Below, in pieces: positions 1-11,023 of a DNA stretch of 64,000 nt; position 1 is the stretch's first letter, and every line of letters starts with the position of its first letter. Position numbers and translations under genes: made by a program. Location of the stretch: positions 13,075,447-13,139,446 of the forward strand of contig OZ022238.1 in NCBI GenBank assembly GCA_963978895.1. Direction: 5' to 3'. Origin of the DNA: Erpobdella octoculata. Its lineage: Eukaryota; Annelida; Clitellata; Hirudinida; Erpobdellidae. Under the pieces are notes generated by a model. That model searched no databases and was not told the DNA's origin. It worked only from the letters and a program-made list of their open reading frames with translations.

Positions 1-49
1 TTTTTATCATCAACTTTATATTAGGGTTTATAGTAGTTTGTCATAGTCA

Positions 50-475
50 TTGATTTTGCAAAGTTTCCACTTGAAATATTTGAAGTTGTTAGTTCCGAAC
101 TGTTCCGTTTTTAACAATGTCCAGAAATTTGAAAAATGTGAAATGTACGGTGGAGGCGACAGTTTTGCCGGACAAATATGCAAAAGTTATGAGAGAGCTG
201 TGGCGCTGGAGAAGAAGATTGAAGAGCAACAGGAAAGGATTGATAAGTTGGACAGAAAACTGGAAGAGCTGCTTAGAAATAAGTGGAAAGAGAAGAGGTC
301 AAGCATTCTGACTCCAGCAGCCCCGAAGAGTTTCATTTGCTCTTCGAAGAAGCTTCGACATTGTCAAGACATCACGACATCGCCATTGAAGCTCCCAAAA
401 GCTGTGTGTGGCAGACCAAGGCTTGATGGAGCAAATCAAGAACCTGAAGATTATTACCGTAATCACTTGTTTTAA
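50..475 (+). CDS. Unrecognised 141-codon frame with a coiled-coil segment
   Basis: The frame is open and has a charged heptad-like middle (about residues 47-80, rich in E, K, L) predicted by eye to form a coiled coil. I do not recognise a family. It lies directly upstream of hAT transposase debris, so it may be a transposon-derived or host fragment rather than a gene. A second overlapping frame (117-311) starts at a later ATG and is equally unrecognised. Low confidence that either is expressed. Confidence 0.2.
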   Translation: MILQSFHLKYLKLLVPNCSVFNNVQKFEKCEMYGGGDSFAGQICKSYERAVALEKKIEEQQERIDKLDRKLEELLRNKWKEKRSSILTPAAPKSFICSSKKLRHCQDITTSPLKLPKAVCGRPRLDGANQEPEDYYRNHLF

Positions 476-479
476 CCGT

Positions 480-983
480 GTTTGAAAAAAAATTATCTCA
501 GAGCTCGAAGATAAGTTTACAGCAAACAGTGCAATGTCCGGTTTTTAACATCTGATGTATACCAAAGATTGGACATGTGAAGACGAAACAATGCATCAAA
601 TAAAAATTTTGTTTGACTTTTACGAAATGGACTTTAACGACTCATTATCATCTGTTTTCGGCGAAATTGAATAGTGGCAAAAGAAGCTTGATAATTTGAA
701 AGAAAATCCAATTTCTGCATTAAACTACATGAAGCTTTGCAATGAACATTTATTTCCTAATGTTAAGAAGCTTCTGAAAATTTACAACTTGAGTCCAGTT
801 ACGACAGCTCAAATCAAAAGATCGTTCAGCAAACTCGGACTTATTAAAACGGAAGTTCGAAATTCAACCGGACAAGAACGATTAGATAGTTTCATGTTTT
901 TAAGTATTCAGCGCGACGTTACTGTAACATTCGATGAATTTCTTACCGAATTCAAAAAGTCACACCGAAGACTTGACATCTAA
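480..983 (+). pseudogene. hAT transposase C-terminal remnant
   Basis: Decayed coding sequence. 480-695 has residues such as ISELEDKF and ILFDFYEMDFND interrupted by stops; 696-983 is an open tail with FPNVKKLLKIYNLSPVTTAQ, RSFSKLGLIKTEVRNSTGQERL and FLSIQRDV. This is the hAT dimerisation domain seen in ZMYM-type and other hAT proteins: (E/K)RSFS-x-L-x-x-(L/I)KT then R-x-x-(M/T)-x-x-ERL. Catalytic regions are absent, so it is inactive. Confidence 0.8.
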
Positions 984-1099
984 AGTTTAAGTGGAAATAA
1001 AATTTCTTTTAGTTTCCATAAATCGACTTTAGTTTTAATATTATGTTAAAAAACCCATAAAAATGTGTCACCCCCTCAGCAAATTCTGGCAACGCCACT

Positions 1100-1700
1100 G
1101 ATTCTGAGGAACATAAATCACAGATTAAAGATATGGAAGAGAGGTTGAACAAAATTGAGATGACTGAAAAAAAGATGATACAAATTACTTCGGGGAATAA
1201 ACTGAAGAGTGGAGCACTGTTGTTAAAAGAAAAGTTGACAAAAAACTGAAGGCAATGAATGAAAAATTGAAAAAGTAGAGGAATCATTTGAACTCTACAC
1301 AGGGGAAAAAAACTAAAAAAAAGAATGAAAAATAACATTATCTTACATCGATTGGCTGAAAAAGGAGGAATTGAGAACCATGAGAGAACCAGTGAGGACA
1401 AAATAATGGTGTTAAGCTTCTTGAATAATGTTCTGGAGGTGTCCTGCAATGACAAATTGGACATAAAAACATCCACATCTACAGATTAGGAAAATGCAAA
1501 AAAGGAGAAAAAGAAAGACCGTTACTTATAGAGTTCCGTAATGTTACAATCAAAACGAATTCTTGAGTCATTGTCCAGACTTCAAAAAGCAGAAGAAAAT
1601 TTCACAACACGACAAGGACTGAAAGAGGGCAGCGTAGAAAGCTGGTAGAACAATGCAGAAAGAAGCCGAATAGAGAAACATCGGGAAACTGGTTATTAGG
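1100..1700 (+). pseudogene. LINE ORF1-like remnant
   Basis: Out-of-frame fragments spell a non-LTR retrotransposon ORF1 protein: a coiled-coil stretch (MEERLNKIEMTEKK, about 1131-1175), then NNIILHRLAEKGG, FLNNVLEV, a YRLGKCKKGEKERPLLIEF-like segment and RILESLSRLQKAEENF. The order (coiled coil, then an RRM-like part with RLGK and RPLL-x-EF) matches ORF1 proteins of CR1/L2-type LINEs. Several stops and frameshifts make it a relic. Confidence 0.6.
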
Positions 1701-2155
1701 GTAATTACAAAAAAAGTATTTTTGTAACGAAACTGAAACCACTCACATTTGAGGAACAATTGTATGCAGATGACGTCAAATTTTAAAAAAATTGAAAAAA
1801 TTCCCCATCTCTTTATTTTTTGTTCTTCACCCAATGCAGAGTCTGACTACCGCGGTTTCAATTTTAAACTGAATATTTTATATTATTTTTTAGACTGCTT
1901 TTAAAAACATTCCTGTCAGCTTTTTTCATTTGTTTTATATAAACTGCATAGATTTATTTTTTATTATTTATTTCTATATTTTATCTGGTTGTTTTAGATT
2001 GTGGGCAAACCATTTCAGCAGCCTATTTGATTTTGGTATTCATTTAAAACTATTGAGGTTATTTTATAATAAAATTTTTTTTAGCTTGTCAATAACTTGA
2101 CAATTATAACAAAACAGAAGTGCAAAACATATAATCACTTTTAAACGACAAGAAA

Positions 2156-2593
2156 ATGTCTTCTAGAAAATCCAGCAACAATGTAAAGCCAAACAGTTGT
2201 AAAGGGAAGAAGATTCTACCCTCCTCTTTTAAACAGAAAAAGATTCCTTCAGTTGAAAAGCTAACCAATCTAACTCAAATGCCGGCAAACTGTCAAATTC
2301 TTGGAAGCTTCACTTTTCTGTTCAACAGCGAGAAACGGCGACTAGATCGAATCAAGATTATGATTACGGATATAGAATTGTTCCGGAGGGAAATTTTAGA
2401 TTTTCCACTATTATCCAGCGCACTTATCAGAAAGAAACTCAAAACTCTGATTGATCTATGTGACGAAAGCAAAAAGAAACCGTCTGATAAATTCGCTGCA
2501 ACACTTTCTCAGTTATTTGATGTCACTAACGTTAATGGAGAATGGAAAATCATGAAAGATAAAGAGCTCTACCAGAAGCAAATTAAGAGTTGA
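2156..2593 (+). CDS. Unrecognised 145-codon frame, possibly transposon-associated
   Basis: A basic N-terminus is followed by a segment reading LSQLFDVTNVNGEWKIMKDK near residues 115-135. The LFD-x-x element followed by a charged DK-x-x-Y-x-x-Q stretch recalls proteins often found next to large DNA transposons in cnidarians and aphids, but I cannot name the family. Translation continues sensibly past the TGA at 2591-2593 (KIGYSMIKQTLE), so this may be a pseudogene with a premature stop. It sits just outside the 21-bp arrays that bracket the foldback region. Confidence 0.3.
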   Translation: MSSRKSSNNVKPNSCKGKKILPSSFKQKKIPSVEKLTNLTQMPANCQILGSFTFLFNSEKRRLDRIKIMITDIELFRREILDFPLLSSALIRKKLKTLIDLCDESKKKPSDKFAATLSQLFDVTNVNGEWKIMKDKELYQKQIKS

Positions 2594-2869
2594 GAAAAGA
2601 TTGGTTATTCAATGATCAAACAAACCCTAGAAAACGAATCTGACTATCAAACACTTTATCTCAAGCCAGCTCTTCTTAATCGCAACCCACACAAACATAT
2701 AAAACTGTCTCAGAATCTTCGAATTCAGAAACCTCTGCTTCTTCACCCGAGTCGCCCACCTCTTCTTCTCCTGAAGGCAAACTGAAATACCAAAGAGCAA
2801 GCACTACAACAGCGGGTTTACTAGTATTGAATAACAGCATTTCTACACAAAAAGCACGACTCCTACACA

Positions 2870-3095
2870 TTTGCCCGAATTTTGTCATTTGCCCGAATCG
2901 CTCATGCCAGTCGGGCAAATGGCGTCCGAAGTCAGGCAAATTCCATACGAAGTCGGGCAAATGCCGTACGAAGTCGGGTAAATGCCGTACCTAGTCGGGC
3001 AAATGCTGTACCTAGTCGGGCAAATGCCGTACCTAGTCGGGCAAATGCTGTACCTAGTCGGGCAATTGCCGTACAAAATCTGGCAAATGCTGCCC
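2870..3095 (+). repeat. Array of ~21-bp repeats (left arm)
   Basis: About ten diverged copies of a 21-bp unit of the form GTCGGGCAAATGCCGTACCTA. The same unit recurs in reverse complement at 7150-7350. The short peptides it encodes on both strands are by-products of the repeat. Confidence 0.9.
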
Positions 3096-3284
3096 GAAGT
3101 ACAATTTTTTTTTTAGTTTATTATCGTATCACCTTTCGATGTTTAAGTCACGTCATAAAATAATAAAACAAATAGCAACATAACGTCTGGAAAATAATAA
3201 AAAGAAAAATAATAGTAATTTCTTTTTTTTCGTCCTTTCGTCTTCAGTAGTTTCATTTGTTGCTACTTTTTCTGTCTTCGTTTT

Positions 3285-4820
3285 CTATGTGAGCTGGAAT
3301 TTTTTTTGAATGACCCATTTGTAAACAGCGTTTCTGAGACTTTTATGTACAAGTAAATTTTCAGTTGTTGGAGGAATTTTTTTATTTAAGCAATATTTAT
3401 TGATGTAGTTATGAAGTGGAGCTCTTTTTGGACAAGATTGTAAGAAGTGGTCAAGTGTTTCTGGAATATCACTTATGTCGCAGTGACCAGTGGTATAAAG
3501 ATTCATAGATTTAAGTCGTCCGTTTAGAAGAATTTGATTTAACCAAAGTCTAGATAGAAAGATTTCTTTTTTTTTGGGAGTGTCAAAGAACGGAGAAATA
3601 AGACTTAGAAGAGGTACCAGTTTTTTGTATAACTCATTAATTTCCACAGTTTTCCAAGTGTTTTGCCATTCATTTAGAATCTTGGATTTGATTATTTTCT
3701 TGTATTCTGGAGTTTCAAGGGTAACATCTATTTGAATTTCGGTGTAAGTGGTTGTCGTTTTAGCAAGAACGTCGAAAGTTTCATTAGCCTGCACGCCAAT
3801 GTGGCATGGAATCCAGACCAACTTGCATACAACGTTCCTATTTCTGAAAAAATTAGTTGTAGTTTGTACGATAGATTTTTGGTAGTGAGGTTTTGCAAAA
3901 TTGTGACAAATGTCTAATGCTTTGACGGCACTTAAAGAATCTGTAAAAATTACAAGGTTTTGTTGGGGATTAGATTCTAATGCATTTGATGAAAGTAAAT
4001 GATTTTCATATAGATTAAGAGCAATTTTTATTGCTTCTATTTCTGCAGCAAAAATTGAAAGGTTGTCCGATGTTCTTCTGGACATTCTGAGACCGGTCGA
4101 TGGAGCATACACACTAATGCCTGTTTTATCTTCACATTTAGATGCATCAGTGTATATACAAAAATCTGATCTGTATTTGTTGATGTGTTCCATAACTTTA
4201 AAAAGAACTCCAGAACTTTCTTTACATATTTCGGTTAGGACAAAATCTGTTTGTGGAAAAATTTGTTTCTATGGAGGTAATTGGACTATTGGTGGCTCAG
4301 TAATGTTATTTAATAATGGATCATTCCATATATGTAAAACTTTTCTAGGAGCAATTGGTGGTTGAAGTTTTCCAAAGCGACATAGAGTGGTCTTAATCCA
4401 ATAATGTCTTTCTTATTTGGAAGGAAAAAATATGCTTTTAGCAGGATGATTCAGGCATGTTTTAACTCTTAAAACAAAAAAGGCAATTTGGTGCTTTCTT
4501 CGCAAGTCTAGAGGCAATTCTCCACATTCAGCAAGAAGAGCACTCGCGTATGTACTTGTTAGAGCACCACACGCAATTCTCAAGGCTTCCAATTGTAATT
4601 GCAGAAGAATTTTTTTGTGACTATTTGACGACTGATCATATGCTTCACAACCGTTATCTAAAATTACCCAGTTTGGCCCTCAATACATTGATGCGTTGTT
4701 TACATATTTTCGCAATATAGTTTCATTGAAGCTTTTTGGTCTAAAATTGTTCCTAAAAACTTATATTCTGTGACTTTGCTTATATTTGAATTTTCAATCT
4801 TGATTTTTTATATGTGTCTT
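3285..4820 (-). pseudogene. LINE ORF2 C-terminal fragment with RNase H domain
   Basis: 4193-3285 is an open 302-codon RNase HI domain plus tail. Metal-ligand positions are visible: IYTDASK (D), FAAEIEAI (E), IFTDSLSAV (D) and ANETFDVLAK (D); VWIPCHIGVQANE replaces the usual SH-x-G-x-x-GNE. The tail has LSRLWLNQILLNGRL and a Cys/His cluster (GHCDISDIPETLDHFLQSC) typical after RNase H in I/Jockey-group LINEs. 4820-4200 continues upstream in broken frames (LEALRIACGALTSTYASALL, ECGELPLDLRR), the end of the reverse transcriptase region. Truncated at its 5' end and inactive. It appears inserted in the left half of the foldback region. Confidence 0.85.
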
Positions 4821-4869
4821 TTTCAATAAGGTATGGTAGTTTAGTAAACAAAAAACTTTTTTTTGTTCA

Positions 4870-7040
4870 TTATAGTTTATAGTCCTTTACACCAAGAGTT
4901 TTAATACTGAACTGACTGTATGTAGGAAGCACATAAGTACTTCCTATCGTGGATCAAAGTTTGATCCTTTTAACTGTCCCTCCTCTTTTATTCAGGCTTG
5001 GGACTGTCTCGCAATTAGCGAGGTTGAGTTAAACAAAAAACTTTTTTTTTTATGATAGTTTATAGTCTTTTACACCAAGTGTTTTAAGACTGAATTGGCT
5101 GTATGTAGGAAGCACACAAATACTTCCTGTCGTGGATCAAAGTTTGATCCTTTTAACTGTCCCTCCTCTTTTATCCAGGCTTGGGACTGGCTCGCAATTA
5201 GCAAGGCGGAGTTGAAACAAAAAAAAAAAAAAAAAACTAACAATCAGTTCATTATAAGCAGGTGTGGTGAACCACACAACGGTGTCTCAGTTTTGGCCCT
5301 ATAATGAAGTGGCAAACGTTTTGTATTAAAATTCTTATGAAGTTGAATAAAAAAAACATACAACAGCTTCTAAATTACTGTTTAGTTTTTTTTCCTTCGT
5401 TGTTGAATTATCGTTTTAGTTTAGTCTCCGATGTTACTTTTAATTTTTGTTTCTTTCGCTAGAGTAATTATAATTAATCATGTGATTAGTTTATGAATTA
5501 GTTTATGAGACTACGCATCCACAGTACCGTACTGCACGGGACGATTTTTTACAGCCCGACTCGGTCCGGTCCGTCGACAACTTGGCCCTGCCCGCTTCAT
5601 AAGCCAAAATATCAGGCCCATCACGGCCCATCTAATTTGGGCCTACAATTTCTATATACTTGGTGAAAAATCCATAGTGCTCTGCCCGGATTTTTTTAGA
5701 CACGGTCCGGCTTATTTCATAGACAGAAAATTTTAGGCCTGGTATGTTATGTCTCAGATTTTACCTTCTAATTAAAATGGCATTTGGTTTTGTCGCTAGA
5801 GTAACCAAAAATAAACATTAAATCAAGTTTTCAATATTTATTGGTAAAAAATCTTTAAGTCAAAACAGTAATATCGGTGTGTAGAGTATGGACATCAATC
5901 TCATTTAATTAATATGCATCCTAGCTACCACACCTTTTCGTCTGTTTTTTTTCGCTAGACTCTAGCGACTAAAATAACTTAATATAATCATTGAATGAAT
6001 TTTTTAATATTTATTGCTAACAAATTTAATGAATTTTTTAAAGCGAGCGAAGCCGCGACGGGAATGCTAGTAATTCATAAACTAATCACATGATTAATTA
6101 TAATTACTCTAGCGAAAGAAACAAAAATTAAAACTAACATCGGAGATTAAACTAAAACGATAATTCAACAACGAAGGAAAAAAAACTAAACAGTAATTTA
6201 GAAGCTGTTGTATGTTTTTTTTATTCAACTTCATAAGAATTTTAATACAAAACGTTTGCCACTTTATTATAGGGCCAAAACTGAGACACCGTTGTGTGGT
6301 TCACCACTCTTGCTTATAATGAACTGATTGTTAGTTTTTTGTTTTCAACTCAACCTCGCTAATTGCGAGACAGTCCCAAGCCTAAATAAAAGAGGAGGGA
6401 CAGTTAAAAGGATCAAACTTTGATCCACGACAGGAAGTACTTATGTGCTTCCTACATACAGCCAGTTCAGTATTAAAACTCTTGGTGTAAAGGACTAAAC
6501 TCCGCCTCGCTAATTGCGAGCCAGTCCCATGCCTGGAGAAAGGAGGAGGGAAAGTAAAAAAGATCAAATTCTGATCAACGACAGGAAGTATTTTACTGCT
6601 TCCTACATACAGACATTAGAGTCTTAAAACACCTGGTGTAAAGGACTATAAACTATTATAAAAAAAAAAAAAAAAAAAGTTTTTTGTTTAACTCCGCCTC
6701 GCTAATTGCGAGCCAGTCCCAAACCTGGAGAAAGGAGGAGGGAAAAGTAAAAAAGATCAAATTCTGATCCACGACAGGAAGTACTTAACTGCTTCCTACA
6801 TACAGACATTAGAGTCTTAAAACACCTGGTGTAAAGGACTATAAACTATTATATAAAAAAAAAAGTTGCACCGGAAACTCCGCCTTGCTAATTGCGAGCC
6901 AGTCCCAAGCCTCGACAAAGGAGGAGGGACAGTTAAAAGGATCAAACTTTGATCCACGACAGGAAGTACTTATGTTCTTCCTACATACAGTCAATTCAGT
7001 CTTGGTGTAAAGGACTATAAACTATAATAAAAAAAATTGC
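4870..7040. mobile_element. Foldback element with long inverted arms built of ~175-bp units
   Basis: The left arm (about 4870-5500) and right arm (about 6070-7040) are near-perfect reverse complements. 5225-5500 pairs with 6070-6345, and units beginning at the CTTTACACCAAG / CTTGGTGTAAAG motif recur twice on the left and four times on the right, spaced roughly 150-195 bp. Each unit has AATTAGCGAGG-like and GGATCAAAGTTTGATCC-like blocks; the latter is itself a palindrome. The ~560-bp loop (5511-6069) has no gene. No transposase is visible, so it is non-autonomous. Confidence 0.85.
5511..6070 (+). mobile_element. Loop of the foldback element, ending in a Helitron-like CTAG terminus
   Basis: No coding sequence. 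The segment contains GC-rich patches (GGTCCGGTCCGTCG near 5555) and ends at 6067-6070 with GCGAGCGAAGCCGCGAC, a short spacer and CTAG followed by T, the form of a Helitron 3' end. Text around 5875-5940 resembles 55290-55355, suggesting a second copy there. Confidence 0.35.
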
Positions 7041-7149
7041 ACCAAAGTTAATGTGGCCGACTTCTAGAGGTTGTGTATGACCACGACGGTTTTTGTCATG
7101 TTTTGACGAGTTTTGGTCCGACTACTAACCTTTTTAGCTTGGCATTCGA

Positions 7150-7350
7150 ACAGCATTTGCCCAAATTTGTATGGCATTTGTCCGACATCCTACGACGTTT
7201 GCCCGACTTCATACGCCATTTGCCCGACTTCGTACGCCATTTGCCCGACTTCGTTCACCTTATGCCCAACTTTGTACGCCATTTCTTCGACTTCGTACGT
7301 CATTTGCCCGAATTCTTACGCATTTGCCCGATTTTGTACGCTATTTGCGA
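7150..7350 (-). repeat. Array of ~21-bp repeats (right arm)
   Basis: Eight to nine diverged copies of CATTTGCCCGACTTCGTACGC, the reverse complement of the array at 2870-3095. The two arrays lie on opposite sides of the foldback element. Confidence 0.9.
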
Positions 7351-7689
7351 CAGATAAAGTTAACACAGACAAAATCGAACAAATTTGATGTATTGAATCT
7401 GAAGTTCATCGGTAAAAATAATTTTTAAACATTTTTTTACATTTTTTACAGATTACTAACTATTTTGTATGTTATTTGTTTATAAAAGTTGCTTAGTCAT
7501 TACTATAACTCTTTTGAATAAAACTATAAGAACATGTCCTTTTTCGAAAAAACACTATTATTTCACTTTTTTCATCCTTGGAGGTGGAGAAACTTTTTTT
7601 TAATAAAAAACAAAAATTAAATTTACATTCTTAAATTACACACAAATTTCCTCAATTGCAGGTGATTTTATCAAGATTTTTTTTGTCAT

Positions 7690-8370
7690 AACCCTACTGG
7701 TTATACAGAGTAAAGGGCTTGCTGGGGGACACGAGGATAGTAAAGCTGAAAAGAAACTGAATATAGTGGAGCAGGGTGATGTTCCAGAAACTTATCGAGC
7801 AACTTAAGCTTTTACAAACGCAAGAAGTATAATGAACAAACGAGAAGAACTTTTTCTATTTTTAGAAGTAAACGATATCGATAATTTTGGTTTGGTTGAA
7901 CCTGATGGCCTGTTTCTTCCACACAACTATAATGCTTTTCGTTACGATAGAGGTGGTGGTGCAATTGTGATTACAAAGAAATTAATGTTAGCTAAACAGA
8001 TTTTTCTCCTTGCTGAATACAAACTAATTGAAATAATGTGCATTGATGTACGAGTACATTTTTCAACTTACAGGATTATTGCTTAATTAACACAGACCGC
8101 GAGATTTCAACTCACAGGCTACAGAGTATGCAGTCAGCAGCATTTAAAGGTTGAAATTTTTGTGCAGCAATAGATAAACTGTGTTATGGGCGATTTCAAT
8201 CTTCCTGATGTTAACTGGCACACTCATTCACATCCAGACTATTATTAAAGTTTTACTAATTAGATTTATTGTAGATTAGTTTTAACTTACTCTTATAATT
8301 TCATCAATATTATTAAAGATACTGAAGTTAAAATTACTGATATTAGGAAGCATCAGAAAGTTCGGAGTTT
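7690..8370 (+). pseudogene. LINE endonuclease-domain fragment
   Basis: 7832-8086 reads FLEVNDIDNFGLVEPDGLFL, then YDRGGGAIVITKK, the RGGG-x-A-I-x-V strand of apurinic-type LINE endonucleases. After a stop, 8187-8246 reads VMGDFNLPDVNWHTH, with the GDFN catalytic-region motif. Further decay follows up to the ATT microsatellite at 8400. Inactive. Confidence 0.75.
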
Positions 8371-8399
8371 TATACAAATTAATCCAATTATTGTGATCG

Positions 8400-8647
<248 letters not shown>

Positions 8648-8659
8648 GTGTCTATATTT

Positions 8660-9477
8660 TCTAATACAATTTGAATTTAGACAAATTATGTCTAACAGTA
8701 CAATTAGGCAAGGTAGAAAGAAAAAAGAGTCACAGTCAAAAAACCCTAGAATACATATTATTCAAAATTTAGAATGGCTAATAAGGAAGAGTGTTTGCGC
8801 TTATAAGAACTATTGATTGAACATAATAAAATGTAATGTAATCTAATAGAACAAGTACGACAACGATTGCTATCAAAAACAAATTGTTAAAAGCTACTTT
8901 TAACTTAAAAAAAACTCTATTATTATTCCAACTTTGAAAAACATTTCATTCTAAATTAGTTTGATCTAATTATAAACCCATTTTAAACTTGTTGTTTCTT
9001 TACATAACTAGTGGTTTTGCCGGTCCCAAGGACGGATGTATTAACATTACGATGAACATTCACTTGCGGATCTAGCCAACTTTTGAGGGGGGGGGGGCAA
9101 GTTTGAGGCAAAATACACAATGTTAGTACAGCTCCCAGAACCGTAAAAGTTCTATAATTAAGGGGCAGTGGCGTTATTTGGTAAGGCTTGTGGCCCCTTA
9201 ACAATTTTTCAACAAATATATTTAGAAAAATATCTATGAAGCTTTTTAAAAAAAATCAGAAAAGTACTTACAATTCCTCTTCTTGGTTATCAGCTATTTG
9301 TGGAAGAAAAAGTGTTTGAAGACATTTTTGGAAAAGTACCTACGACTATCCCCCCTCCCCTACCCCGTTCAGCTATTTTGAAAAAAAAAGATTTAGCATT
9401 AAGAAGATTCAATTTTGAATTATATGGGTTTTTAAACAGTTTGAAACCCCATGATAGTTCTGAAATGATTCCCTGAG
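8660..9477. other. Gene-free spacer
   Basis: AT-rich sequence with short homopolymers (C and G runs near 9090 and 9350) and no frame I can support. Parts of 9060-9210 read like an old hAT flank, but no termini are clear. Confidence 0.5.
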
Positions 9478-10411
9478 CAGTGATTGGCAAAAGTTAACTA
9501 AAAAATTACTAACTAATAGTTTAACTATAATTTTTTAATTATAAGCAAAGTTTAACTAAGTCAAAAAAATTTAGTTAAAGTGATAGTTTAACTAATTTTT
9601 TTAGTTGCTAACTAAAAAGTTTAATTAATAAAATTTAGTTGCTTAAAAAAATTAAATTAAACTTTATGTTTATCATTTCTCGGGTTTATTCCTTATTATG
9701 TTTTCTTTACAATAATTCCTTTTCAACTCTCGAGCCTGGCGTGTGGTAGTGTAGAGGATAGTATATAGAGTAGAAATCAGTAAAGAATAGGATGCATAGG
9801 GCGCGTTGTTTTTTACCGGATTCATTTGACACCGCTTTGCTCCTATTGGTGGTCCAGTCTCGTGCCTTCTTACCGCTGTACTATTGCGCTTGACTTCTAC
9901 TTAGAACAGAAACTACTGGGGTTAACACCAGGATTGACTATTAAATTATATCCAATTTAACAACGCGCCCATAGTGCTATAGTAAAAACTTGTTTTGAAG
10001 AAATCAAGCTTAAAGGTGACAGTCAGGACAGTAGCAAATTCAGTGCAAGATACCGATTTTGTCCTAATAAGCGCGTCTGTGACAACGTTTGGTGATTATC
10101 TTTAAAAATAAAAATTAAATATCCAGTCTTGTTGAAAATAAATTTTCAAACATTGAGTCATTCTACTCTTTGATCATGTTATTAAATGATTAAGCAGCAA
10201 AATTTCATGAAGTTAATTGAAAAAACCGAAAGTGCCAAAATCAATATAAAAAAACAAAAAAGTTAAGAAATAGTTGGAAAAAGTTTAACTACTTTTTTTA
10301 GTTTAGTTATCAACAGTTTTAAATTAGTTGCAACTAAACGTTAAACTAAGGTTTTTTAATTAAAGGTTAGTTAAAGTTTAACTTAAAATAAATAGTTTGT
10401 GCCCATCTCTG
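9478..10411. mobile_element. Non-autonomous hAT-like element (934 bp)
   Basis: Left terminus CAGTGATTGGCA and right terminus TGCCCATCTCTG (reverse complement CAGAGATGGGCA) match at 10 of 12 positions. Flanks TCCCTGAG (9470-9477) and CTCCTGAG (10412-10419) are 8-bp target duplications agreeing at 6 of 8. Next to the termini are many TTTAACTA / TAGTTAAA motifs in opposite orientations, typical of hAT subterminal binding sites. No transposase frame. Confidence 0.75.
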
Positions 10412-10419
10412 CTCCTGAG

Positions 10420-11023
10420 GCGGTAAGTTTAAATCCATTATCCATGTCAACTTTTGAAGATAAAAGAGTGAATGAATGTTCATATTTTCTGTAAATAGAG
10501 GATGTAAACAATTAGGAACGATGCGGCCACAATCTCTGTGTCATCTGACTGGAATATTCTGAATTGCAGACATAAGTTAATTAGGTTAATCGGACAACGA
10601 AATGTTAAAACGATGACGAAGAAGCAGCACAACGACAAGATAAGGCAAAAAATAGCTCCAGATATTGGAAATTATCTCGATAATTTACGAAATTAGATTA
10701 AATTGTAATTAATGAAATTATACTGCAGAAAACAATGAACAATCCGTTGCTAGATTTACACACGTATGAAGCGCAAAAAAAACCCGTCGCCCTTTTTGTC
10801 CGCGCGTTCCTATTGAAATTTCTCTCTAGTCGGTGCCATGTATAAGCAAAAAAAATAAAAAATAATAAAAATTGTTTCCTCCAACTTGGTCTATGAAGAC
10901 AACTGTGACAATCTCTCAAGTTTCAAATCATTTATTGGATTATTAGCACAAAAAAGACAAACAAAGCAAAAGCACAATAGATACTTCTAACAGTCTGGTA
11001 ATGCTGGTTAGTTTTCAAATGGT
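10420..11023. other. 3' flank of channel gene 1
   Basis: No gene recognised. A minus-strand AATAAA near 10930 lies about 90 bases past the gene 1 stop and may be its polyadenylation signal. Confidence 0.4.

Noticed and set aside
2870..3095. CRISPR-like array
   Set aside because: Units are about 21 bp with no unique spacers, and the setting is eukaryotic. The arrays at 7150, 31630, 40250 and 54560 were rejected for the same reason.
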